5,982 bases of DNA from Bacillota bacterium (GTDB lineage Bacteria > Bacillota > Clostridia > Lachnospirales > Lachnospiraceae), in assembly GCA_023428885.1 (NCBI GenBank), contig JAEYWQ010000213.1, positions 1-5,982 of the forward strand, written 5' to 3'. A program made the translations under genes and the position numbers. Positions within the stretch are counted from its first letter, which is position 1; each line of letters begins with the position of its first letter. The notes beneath the pieces were generated by a model. The model saw only the letters and a list, made by a program, of their open reading frames with translations. It ran no database searches and was not told where the DNA came from. Shown in pieces: positions 1 through 5,778 of this stretch.

Positions 1-428
1 CAGTATACTCTCACCGTGATTCGATTCGTGCAAGTCAACGAGAAGTAGAATATGCAGAAATTGATGGAGTTCGCTTTGAGTTATGTAAATCACCGGTTGA
101 GTTAACTGAAGATGGACCAATTATGAAGACAGTTACCTGGGATGAAGAAGGCGAGATGACAGATGTGGCAGGAAGTGAACAACTATATCCTGCAGAGTCG
201 ATTATCATAGCCATCAGCCAGGGACCAAAAGACAAGATTGTGTCCTCAACGAAAGGTATTGATGTCAATAAAAAAGGTCTCGTGGTAACCAATGAGAATG
301 GTGAAACATCAAGACCAGGAATCTTTGCTTCGGGTGATGTAGTAAATGGTGCCAAAACAGTAGTTGAAGCTGTTTACTATTCCAAGAAAGTAGCAGATGC
401 CATGGATGAATACATGAGTAATTTGTAA
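1..428 (+). CDS. GltD-like FAD/NAD(P)-dependent oxidoreductase, C-terminal part (5' end outside window)
   Basis: The frame is open from the window edge (first full codon at base 3) to TAA at 426-428, giving about 141 residues. It looks like the C-terminal third of the glutamate synthase small-subunit family: flavoproteins that pass electrons between NAD(P)H and a partner, often with FeS clusters in the missing N-terminal part. A segment beginning VYSHRDSIRAS and rich in Arg and Glu follows what should be the NAD(P)-binding Rossmann fold. A strand ending in IIIAISQGP comes next, then the family's FAD-contacting motif GIFASGDVV (bases 318-344) and a final helix. An internal ATG at 123 starts an apparent shorter ORF, but the homology-like frame continues upstream of it, so it is not the start. 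No terminator follows the stop directly; the nearest candidate is the hairpin at 694-751. The family call is fairly firm; the exact substrate (glutamate synthase, NfnB-like or other) cannot be set from this fragment. Confidence 0.85.
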   Translation, partial: VYSHRDSIRASQREVEYAEIDGVRFELCKSPVELTEDGPIMKTVTWDEEGEMTDVAGSEQLYPAESIIIAISQGPKDKIVSSTKGIDVNKKGLVVTNENGETSRPGIFASGDVVNGAKTVVEAVYYSKKVADAMDEYMSNL

Positions 429-438
429 AAGAATTGAG

Positions 439-792
439 ATACTAAGGAAAGGAAGCAAAGATAAGGCTTATTGGTATGATTTGATTCAACTTTTGCCATC
501 TAGCTATAATCAGATGCGTACTTGTAGCCTAAATTATGAAACATTGGTAAACATTTATCATGCAAGAAAGAACCATAAGCTAGAGGAATGGCCTACCTTG
601 CGTGATTGGATAAAAACCTTGCCTTACGTTAATGATCTGATTTTATTGAAAAAGACCAGTAAATACAAGATAATTAAGATAAGTTACAAAGAAAAAACAT
701 TGGAAAAAGAGCCTAAATCTTATGGCGTTAGTTTTCCAATGTTTTCTTTTTATAGTTACATTTATGGGTTTGCAATAAAATATATTGACTAG
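439..792 (+). pseudogene. Gene remnant: C-terminal piece of a phage-type hypothetical protein
   Basis: The frame is open from 418 to TAG at 790-792. The only usable start in it is TTG at 481, which would give 103 residues, but no Shine-Dalgarno lies at a proper distance (AAGGAAAGGAAG at 444-455 is 25 bases away). The protein-like signal begins upstream of that TTG, with KAYWYD encoded at about 463-480, and runs to about 645. It includes LIQLLPSSYNQMRT, NYETLVNIYHARKNHKLEEW and DWIKTLPY. From memory this pattern matches the C-terminal end of a conserved hypothetical protein of phages and prophages of gut Firmicutes, which normally has a longer N-terminal part; none is present here. The last 48 residues are Lys-, Tyr- and Ile-rich, look non-coding and contain a terminator-like hairpin. 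I read this as a decayed fragment left after recombination. A real small protein started at TTG 481 remains possible. Confidence 0.45.
694..751 (+). terminator. Intrinsic terminator-like hairpin with T-run
   Basis: AAAACATTGGAAAA (694-707) and TTTTCCAATGTTTT (732-745) form a perfect 14-bp inverted repeat around a 24-base loop, which could hold an inner GCC/GGC pairing (711-713 with 724-726). CTTTTTAT follows at once. The stem is AT-rich with only three G-C pairs, so it is not strong. It would end transcription coming from the GltD-like gene before the serC promoter. On the other strand the stem is also followed by a T-rich stretch, so it could act in both directions. Confidence 0.6.
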
Positions 793-813
793 TATTTGAC
801 AAAGCTATATAAT
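785..813 (+). promoter_or_regulatory. Sigma-A-type promoter of serC-serA
   Basis: A -35 box TTGACT (785-790, five of six consensus bases) and a perfect -10 box TATAAT (808-813) are separated by 17 bases. Transcription would begin near 820, leaving a leader of about 68 bases before serC. A second -35-like TTGACA at 796-801 could pair with a poor TATTAA at 820-825, giving a weaker overlapping promoter. The -35 box overlaps the end of the upstream remnant. No operator or riboswitch is recognisable in the leader, only a repeated ACTAAG. Confidence 0.75.
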
Positions 814-887
814 GTAGTGTATTAAAGCGTCATAGTATTAATTTACTAAGTTTTAACTAAGCATTGTAGGATTAAGGAGGATTTAAC

Positions 888-1970
888 ATGGGAAGAATTT
901 ATAATTTTTCAGCAGGACCAGCGATGTTACCTGTAGAGGTATTGAAAGAAGTAGCTGATGAGATGCTTGATTACAATGGTACAGGGATGTCCGTTATGGA
1001 GATGAGCCATCGCTCCAAAGCATATGAAGAGATTATCCAGACTGCAGAACAAGATTTACGTGATTTAATGAATATTCCAAACAACTATAGAGTATTGTTC
1101 TTACAGGGCGGAGCTTCCTCACAATTCGCAATGATTCCAATGAATTTAATGAAGAATAAGGTTGCTGACTATATTATTACTGGTCAGTGGGCTAAGAAAG
1201 CATATCAGGAAGCAAAGATATATGGTCAAGCGAATGCAATTGCTTCTTCAGCTGATCAGACATTCTCCTATATTCCAGATTGTTCGGATCTACCAATTAG
1301 TGAAAATGCAGACTATGTTTACATATGCGAGAATAATACGATATATGGAACAAAGTTTAAGACATTACCTAATACAAAAGGTAAAACATTAGTAGCTGAT
1401 GTATCCTCATGTTTCTTATCTGAACCAGTGGATGTATCAAAATATGGTCTGATCTACGGCGGTGTACAGAAGAATATTGGGCCTGCAGGTGTTGTTATTG
1501 TAATTATCCGTGAAGAATTAATCACAGAGGATACTCTTCCTGGAACACCAACTATGTTTAAATATAAGATACATGATGAAAACCAGTCTTTATATAATAC
1601 ACCTCCAGCATATGGTATCTATGTATGCGGTAAGGTCTTTAAATGGTTAAAAAAGATGGGCGGACTTGAAGCAATGAAAGCTCATAATGAGAAAAAAGCA
1701 AAGATTTTATATGATTTCTTAGATCAGAGCAAGTTGTTTAAGGGAACTGTAAGACCTGAAGATCGTTCCTTGATGAATGTTCCTTTTGTTACAGGTAACG
1801 AGGAATTAGACGCTAAGTTTGTAAAAGAAGCAAAGGCAGCAGGACTTGATAGCTTAAAAGGACACAGAAGTGTTGGTGGTATGAGAGCTAGTATCTATAA
1901 TGCGATGCCAATCGAAGGTGTTGAAAAGTTAGTTGAATTTATGAAAGAGTTCGAAGCTAAGAATGCTTAG
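888..1970 (+). CDS. serC: Phosphoserine aminotransferase SerC
   Basis: This cytosolic PLP enzyme converts 3-phosphohydroxypyruvate and glutamate to O-phosphoserine and 2-oxoglutarate, the second step of serine synthesis; many also act in pyridoxal phosphate synthesis. The 360 residues are the usual SerC length. Family marks in order are the N-terminal YNFSAGPAMLP (residues 5-15), HRSKAYE (41-47), the phosphate-binding GGASSQF (74-80), TGQW with the ring-stacking Trp101, Asp171 in DVSS (contacts the PLP ring nitrogen), and the Schiff-base Lys195 in GGVQKNIGPAG. Near the end is GHRSVGGMRAS (325-335), which supplies the substrate-binding His and Arg. The ATG is fixed by AAGGAGG at 874-880, seven bases upstream, and by the conserved N-terminus. 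It is first in an apparent operon with serA, 66 bases downstream, under the promoter at 785-813. Nothing looks damaged. Confidence 0.97.
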   Translation: MGRIYNFSAGPAMLPVEVLKEVADEMLDYNGTGMSVMEMSHRSKAYEEIIQTAEQDLRDLMNIPNNYRVLFLQGGASSQFAMIPMNLMKNKVADYIITGQWAKKAYQEAKIYGQANAIASSADQTFSYIPDCSDLPISENADYVYICENNTIYGTKFKTLPNTKGKTLVADVSSCFLSEPVDVSKYGLIYGGVQKNIGPAGVVIVIIREELITEDTLPGTPTMFKYKIHDENQSLYNTPPAYGIYVCGKVFKWLKKMGGLEAMKAHNEKKAKILYDFLDQSKLFKGTVRPEDRSLMNVPFVTGNEELDAKFVKEAKAAGLDSLKGHRSVGGMRASIYNAMPIEGVEKLVEFMKEFEAKNA

Positions 1971-1978
1971 GGTTACAG

Positions 1979-1998
1979 TTTAGACTAAGAAGTCTAAA
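1979..1998 (+). other. Short hairpin between serC and serA
   Basis: TTTAGACT (1979-1986) and AGTCTAAA (1991-1998) form a perfect 8-bp stem with an AAGA loop, starting eight bases after the serC stop. No T-run follows and no promoter is seen before serA, so it is not a classical terminator. It may mark an RNA-processing or stabilising site between the two cistrons, or it may be neutral. Confidence 0.5.
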
Positions 1999-2036
1999 GG
2001 CATCATAGAAAATGATAAGTTCCGAAGGGAGAAACC

Positions 2037-3197
2037 ATGTATAACTATAATTGTTTAAATCCGATTGCAAAAATTGGACTGGATATTTTTGATGACAAGT
2101 ATACAAAAGTTGATAATTTAGATGATGCAGATGCTGTATTAGTTCGTTCTGCAGCAATGCATGATTTGGTGTTTTCTTCAAATTTAAAGGCGATTGCAAG
2201 AGCGGGTGCAGGTGTGAATAACATTCCTCTTGATAAATGCGCTGAACAAGGTATTGTTGTTTTTAATACACCTGGTGCCAATGCAAATGGTGTGAAAGAA
2301 TTAGTGATCGCGGGTATGTTACTTGCCGCCAGAGATATCGTTGGTGGTATCAACTGGGTGAAGACTGTTGCAGATGATGCAGATGTAGCTAAGCTTGTAG
2401 AAAAAGGTAAGGCGAAATTTGCTGGAACTGAAATCGAAGGCAAGAAGCTTGGTGTGATCGGACTTGGTGCAATCGGCGTATTGGTAGCAAACGCAGCAAA
2501 ACGTCTTGGTATGGAGGTTTATGGACACGATCCATTTATTTCTGTAGAGCATGCATGGAATCTCTCCCGTGATATTAAATATGTAAAGACGAGAGAAGAA
2601 ATCTTTAGAGAATGTGATTATATTACAGTTCATGTTCCTCTACTAGATGATACAAAGAAGATGATCAATAAAGACACTATGGCTATGATGAAAGATGGTG
2701 TTGTTATCTTAAACTTTGCTAGAGATCTTTTGGTAGATGATGATGCTATGGAAGTTGCATTAAAAGAAGGAAAGGTTGCAAAGTATGTAACAGACTTCCC
2801 TAATGCTAAGACAGCAGCAATGGAAGGCGTTATCGCAATTCCTCATCTTGGAGCATCTACTGAGGAATCAGAAGATAACTGTGCTAAGATGGCAGTAAAA
2901 GAAATTAAGGATTTCATGGAGAATGGTAATATTACTAATTCTGTGAACTATCCAAGTTTGGATGCAGGTATTTGCTCTTCCAAAGCACGTGTGACTATCT
3001 GCCATAAGAATATACCTAATATGCTTGCTCAGTTTACAAAGGTATTCTCAGCTGAGAATGTAAATATTGAGAACCTGGCTAATAAGAGTAAAGGTGATTA
3101 TGCTTATACCGTTCTTGATATCTGTACCGCTGCTGATGATAAGTTTATTAAAGCAATTGAAGCGATTGACGGTGTATTGAAGGTTCGTGTAATATAA
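2037..3197 (+). CDS. serA: D-3-phosphoglycerate dehydrogenase SerA, short form with ACT domain
   Basis: This enzyme oxidises 3-phosphoglycerate to 3-phosphohydroxypyruvate with NAD+, the entry step of serine synthesis, and feeds SerC encoded just upstream. At 386 residues it is shorter than the roughly 410-530-residue forms. Residues 1-90 are a reduced substrate-binding half containing RAGAGVNNIPLD (55-66). The NAD-binding Rossmann motif GLGAIG is at 142-147, with the acidic Asp165 that favours NAD. Catalytic Arg229 lies in NFARDLLVDDDA and His270 in IPHLGAST. A C-terminal ACT domain (about 317-386) probably senses serine. The usual catalytic Glu (in a TEP or EPEP context) is not found: the aligned stretch is TDFPNAK (252-258). 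AAGGGAG at 2025-2031, five bases before the ATG, fixes the start. The gene is probably co-transcribed with serC. Other 2-hydroxyacid dehydrogenase roles are less likely given the ACT domain and the serC linkage. Confidence 0.93.
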   Translation: MYNYNCLNPIAKIGLDIFDDKYTKVDNLDDADAVLVRSAAMHDLVFSSNLKAIARAGAGVNNIPLDKCAEQGIVVFNTPGANANGVKELVIAGMLLAARDIVGGINWVKTVADDADVAKLVEKGKAKFAGTEIEGKKLGVIGLGAIGVLVANAAKRLGMEVYGHDPFISVEHAWNLSRDIKYVKTREEIFRECDYITVHVPLLDDTKKMINKDTMAMMKDGVVILNFARDLLVDDDAMEVALKEGKVAKYVTDFPNAKTAAMEGVIAIPHLGASTEESEDNCAKMAVKEIKDFMENGNITNSVNYPSLDAGICSSKARVTICHKNIPNMLAQFTKVFSAENVNIENLANKSKGDYAYTVLDICTAADDKFIKAIEAIDGVLKVRVI

Positions 3198-3234
3198 TTA
3201 TCCTTTCCACGAGTCATTTAAATATCAATTAAAG

Positions 3235-3284
3235 TGTTGCAAAATGTCCACTCATGATGTATATTAGAGGGACATTTTGCAACA
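3235..3284. repeat. 15-bp perfect inverted repeat over the xpt promoter
   Basis: TGTTGCAAAATGTCC (3235-3249) is the exact reverse complement of GGACATTTTGCAACA (3270-3284), with 20 bases between. After one bulged A (3250) the pairing can continue with CTC (3251-3253) and GAG (3267-3269), leaving a 13-base loop. No T-run follows on either strand, so it is a poor intrinsic terminator. The left arm contains the proposed xpt -35 box, the centre holds the -10 box, and the right arm covers the expected start site. It could be a repressor operator, a 3' stabilising hairpin for the serC-serA mRNA, or a small dispersed repeat; the ends read TG...CA, as do many transposon termini. Confidence 0.85.
3237..3265 (+). 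promoter_or_regulatory. Putative xpt promoter within the palindrome
   Basis: TTGCAA (3237-3242, four of six -35 consensus bases) and TATATT (3260-3265, five of six -10 bases) are spaced by 17 bases. The start site would fall near 3272, giving a leader of about 63 bases. No guanine or xanthine riboswitch motif is recognised in that leader. The promoter sits wholly between and within the arms of the inverted repeat at 3235-3284. Confidence 0.5.
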
Positions 3285-3321
3285 ATCACGTTAAGCACGA
3301 AAATTGATCAGTTACCATCAG

Positions 3322-3327
3322 AAAGGG
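3322..3327 (+). promoter_or_regulatory. xpt ribosome binding site, decides between two ATGs
   Basis: AAAGGG lies seven bases before the ATG at 3335 but only three before another ATG at 3331. The 3331 frame stops after nine codons, whereas the 3335 frame gives the complete Xpt protein, so spacing and frame both pick 3335. Confidence 0.75.
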
Positions 3328-3334
3328 AATATGT

Positions 3335-3916
3335 ATGCAACTGTTAAAGGACAGAATTAGAAAAGACGGTACAGTGAAGGCGGGTAATGTACTGAAAGTC
3401 GATTCCTTCTTGAATCATCAGATGGATATCGAGTTATTTAACGAAATTGGTAAAGAATTTAAACGTTTATTTGAGAAAGAGAGAATCACCAAAATACTTA
3501 CAATTGAAGCTTCTGGAATCGGTATTGCATGTGTCGTAGCTCAGTATTTTAATGTGCCTGTGGTATTTGCAAAGAAGGCTCAGAGTATTAATATTGATGG
3601 TGATGTTTATTCAACAAAGATTGAATCCTTTACTCATAAGAAAACATATGATGTAATCGTTTCGAAGAAATTTCTAAGTTCTGAAGACAAAGTTTTAATT
3701 ATCGATGACTTTTTAGCCAATGGCTGTGCCTTAGTTGGTTTAATTGACCTTGTGATTAGTGCTGGTGCAAGTGTGGAGGGCATTGGTATCGTGATTGAGA
3801 AGGGCTTCCAATCTGGTGGAGAAGTAATTCGTGAGATGGGTATTCATCTGGAATCTCTGGCAATTATTGAAAGTATGAATGAGAAAGATGGAAGCATAGT
3901 TTTTCGTGAAGATTAA
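3335..3916 (+). CDS. xpt: Xanthine phosphoribosyltransferase Xpt
   Basis: This cytosolic purine-salvage enzyme joins xanthine to PRPP to make XMP, which then leads to GMP. The 193 residues match the usual length (about 190-195). The N-terminus MQLLKDRIRKDG, the segment KVDSFLNHQMD (21-31), EASGIGIA (58-65) and the PRPP-binding motif VLIIDDFLANG (120-130, acidic pair Asp124-Asp125) are typical of the Xpt/PurR-like type I phosphoribosyltransferase fold. It lacks the N-terminal DNA-binding domain of PurR, so it is read as the enzyme. It stands alone, 137 bases after serA and 107 bases before the ABC genes, with its own likely promoter inside a palindrome. In many Firmicutes xpt is paired with a xanthine permease and controlled by a purine riboswitch; neither is seen here. 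Confidence 0.95.
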   Translation: MQLLKDRIRKDGTVKAGNVLKVDSFLNHQMDIELFNEIGKEFKRLFEKERITKILTIEASGIGIACVVAQYFNVPVVFAKKAQSINIDGDVYSTKIESFTHKKTYDVIVSKKFLSSEDKVLIIDDFLANGCALVGLIDLVISAGASVEGIGIVIEKGFQSGGEVIREMGIHLESLAIIESMNEKDGSIVFRED

Positions 3917-3917
3917 T

Positions 3918-3946
3918 CAAGTTGAGTCAAGAAGCTGCCTCACTTG
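3918..3946 (+). promoter_or_regulatory. Upstream hairpin of the ABC-operon leader
   Basis: CAAGTTGAG (3918-3926) can pair with CTCACTTG (3939-3946) with one bulged T, around a 12-base loop, starting two bases after the xpt stop. Part of it, GAAGCTGCC (3931-3939), can instead pair with GGCGGTTTT (3960-3968; nine pairs, three of them G-U), which would disrupt the terminator stem at 3961-4001. The layout is therefore that of a possible anti-terminator, but these pairings were found by eye without energy calculation. Confidence 0.35.
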
Positions 3947-3957
3947 CTGTCTATAGT

Positions 3958-3987
3958 ATGGCGGTTTTTAACTGTTTGTGTCCCTAA
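3958..3987 (+). CDS. Possible leader peptide before the ABC exporter genes
   Basis: ATG at 3958 opens a nine-codon frame, MAVFNCLCP, ending at TAA 3985-3987. The frame stays open upstream to 3910, so a TTG at 3922 could give 21 residues, possibly by re-initiation after the xpt stop at 3916. The ORF covers exactly the left arm and loop of the terminator hairpin, so a ribosome on it would prevent the hairpin from folding. No convincing Shine-Dalgarno precedes either start, which is the main weakness. By analogy, the B. subtilis heterodimeric multidrug exporter BmrCD is controlled by translation of a leader peptide, BmrB. That this ORF does the same is inference. Confidence 0.3.
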   Translation: MAVFNCLCP

Positions 3988-4005
3988 CAGTTAGAAGCCG
4001 CTTTT
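3961..4005 (+). terminator. Intrinsic terminator or attenuator between xpt and the ABC genes
   Basis: GCGGTTTTTAACTGTT (3961-3976) pairs with AACAGTTAGAAGCCGC (3986-4001) over 16 positions, two of them G-U wobbles, around a nine-base loop. TTTT (4002-4005) and then AT follow. It would end the xpt transcript. Only 18 bases separate it from the next start codon at 4024 and they hold the ribosome site AAAGGA (4010-4015), so no promoter fits between. Transcription of the ABC genes must therefore pass through this hairpin, which points to conditional read-through. Confidence 0.75.
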
Positions 4006-4023
4006 ATGTAAAGGAAAATAAAA

Positions 4024-5778
4024 ATGAATTGTGTTGTTAAATACTTAAGTCCATATAAGAAGAGAATGCTTCTCGGCCTGATCATTAAGATATTTGGTAC
4101 AATTGCTGACTTGGGATTACCATGGGTTCTGGCTTATATCTTAGATGAAGTGATTCCCCATAAAAAGATATCTTACATCCTTTTATGGGGTTTGATCATG
4201 TTGGTGCTTGCAATAGCAGCCAGGCAATTGAACATAAAAGCCAATCGAATGGCTGCTAAGGTGGCAAGAGATAGTGTACAAACGATTCGACATGATGCCT
4301 TTGATAAGATATGTCATTTGTCTGGTGCACAGGTAGACTTATTAACAGTTCCCTCCTTAATATCAAGAATGACATCTGATAGCTATAATCTTCACCAAGT
4401 CATTGGAATGATGCAACGATTAGGAGTTCGGGTACCTATTATTCTAGTAGGGGGCATTGCTCTTACCGCTACGCTAGACTTAGTTCTTACCCTTGTTTTG
4501 ATTGCAACCCTACCGCTTTTAGCACTGGTAATTTATATGGTGTCTAAGGTTGGAATTCCGATTTATACCAAGATGCAGCTTCGCATAGACACGATGGTTC
4601 GCACGATACGTGAGAATATTATTGGTATTCGTGTGATAAAAGCTCTATCAAAAACTGAGTATGAAAAGGAAAGGTTTCGAAAGGTCAGTGAAGAAGTATC
4701 GGATTATGAGACAAAGGCTGGATCAGTAATGGCTCTCTCCGGTCCTTTGATGAATTTGTTATTAAATGTTGGGCTAGCTTTTATTATTATAGTTGGAGCA
4801 TATCGGGTCAACTCCGGGCAGATGTTACCTGGTAAGATTGTAGCTTTCTTATCTTATTTTACTATGATTTTGAATGCTATGATGATGGTCAATAGACTCT
4901 TTGTTGGGTTTTCTAAGGGCAGTGCCTCAGCAAAACGTATGGAAGAATTATTGCTTCAAGAAGAAGACCTTAAGGTGCTAAGCACAAAAATTGAAAAGAA
5001 TGTTTCCGCTAGTTTAGCGAATATGAAATCCAGTGGAGCTCCTTTTCTAGAATTTGATCATGTATCCTTTGGATATTCTGACTCTATCCATAAGCGTGTA
5101 TTAAAATCAATCAGTTTTACTGTAAATCAAGGGGAAAACTTAGGCATTATTGGATCTACCGGAAGTGGAAAAACTACGATTGTAAACTTATTAATGCGAT
5201 TTTATGATGTTAAGGAAGGAACCATTTATATTGATGGCAGAGATATTCGCTCTTATGAGTTAAGAGAACTAAGAAGTATGTATGGTACGGTATTTCAAAA
5301 TGATATGATATTTGCAGATACCATAGCTGAGAATATATCCTTTGGTCGAAATTTAGACAAAGAGCAAATCAAACTGGCTGCAAAGTATGCTTGTGCCGAA
5401 GATTTTATTGAGCAAAAAGAAGGAAAATATGAGTCTGAAGCTGCGATTAAGGGAGCTAATTTAAGTGGCGGCCAAAAACAAAGAATCTTAATTGCTAGAG
5501 CTCTTGCGAATCATCCTAAGATTCTGGTACTGGATGATTCATCTTCAGCTCTAGACTATAAAACAGATGCGAACCTAAGGCGCGCAATCCGTAATGAGTT
5601 TCAAGATACTACCTTAATCACCATAGCTCAAAGAATCAGCTCTGTTATGCATATGGACCGTATTCTGGTACTGGAAGAGGGCGAAGTGATAGGTTATGGG
5701 AATCACGAAGAATTACTTGCTACTTGCCAGGTCTATCAAGAGATTTATGAATCTCAGATGGGAGGCATAAAGAAATGA
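4024..5778 (+). CDS. ABC exporter half-transporter with degenerate ATP site (heterodimer subunit 1)
   Basis: This is a 584-residue membrane protein with a transmembrane domain fused to an ATPase domain, as in type IV (ABCB-like, MsbA/Sav1866) exporters. Hydrophobic helices lie near residues 15-40, 50-68, 133-155, 155-178, 240-262 and 272-290. The nucleotide-binding domain (about 341-580) has A-loop Tyr351, Walker A GSTGSGKT (377-384), Q-loop Gln425, signature LSGGQKQR (480-487), Walker B ILVLDD (500-505) and D-loop SALD (508-511). The catalytic Glu is Asp505 and the switch His is Gln536, the pattern of the degenerate site in heterodimeric exporters such as BmrCD and TM287/288. The ATG follows AAAGGA by eight bases. 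It overlaps the next ABC gene by four bases (ATGA), so the two are translated together and probably pair. The substrate is unknown; drugs or lipids are typical for the family. Expression probably depends on read-through of the hairpin at 3961-4001. Confidence 0.93.
   Translation: MNCVVKYLSPYKKRMLLGLIIKIFGTIADLGLPWVLAYILDEVIPHKKISYILLWGLIMLVLAIAARQLNIKANRMAAKVARDSVQTIRHDAFDKICHLSGAQVDLLTVPSLISRMTSDSYNLHQVIGMMQRLGVRVPIILVGGIALTATLDLVLTLVLIATLPLLALVIYMVSKVGIPIYTKMQLRIDTMVRTIRENIIGIRVIKALSKTEYEKERFRKVSEEVSDYETKAGSVMALSGPLMNLLLNVGLAFIIIVGAYRVNSGQMLPGKIVAFLSYFTMILNAMMMVNRLFVGFSKGSASAKRMEELLLQEEDLKVLSTKIEKNVSASLANMKSSGAPFLEFDHVSFGYSDSIHKRVLKSISFTVNQGENLGIIGSTGSGKTTIVNLLMRFYDVKEGTIYIDGRDIRSYELRELRSMYGTVFQNDMIFADTIAENISFGRNLDKEQIKLAAKYACAEDFIEQKEGKYESEAAIKGANLSGGQKQRILIARALANHPKILVLDDSSSALDYKTDANLRRAIRNEFQDTTLITIAQRISSVMHMDRILVLEEGEVIGYGNHEELLATCQVYQEIYESQMGGIKK

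Noticed and set aside
35..355. Minus-strand ORF of 106 codons
   Set aside because: It lies opposite the GltD-like coding frame, which carries clear family motifs, and its translation resembles no protein.
796..813. TTGACA (796-801) paired with TATAAT (808-813) as a promoter
   Set aside because: The spacer is only six bases. The TATAAT fits TTGACT at 785-790 with a 17-base spacer instead.
1162..1392. Plus-strand ORF of 76 codons inside serC
   Set aside because: It is a shifted-frame shadow of the intact SerC coding sequence.
1957..2633. Three minus-strand ORFs across the serC-serA junction and the serA 5' half
   Set aside because: They are opposite well-supported genes, have no recognisable motifs and lack clear ribosome sites.
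3235..3290. Inverted repeat as a classical intrinsic terminator for serC-serA
   Set aside because: The stem is long but ATCACG, not a T-run, follows it, and the other strand also lacks a proper T-run.
3331..3360. ATG at 3331 as the xpt start or an upstream ORF
   Set aside because: It is only three bases from the ribosome site and its frame stops after nine codons; ATG 3335 gives full-length Xpt.
3922..3957. TTGAGT (3922-3927) and TATAGT (3952-3957) as an ABC-operon promoter
   Set aside because: TTGAGT would be 24 bases from the -10 box, which is too far, and no other -35 box is near. The transcript would also start inside the terminator stem.
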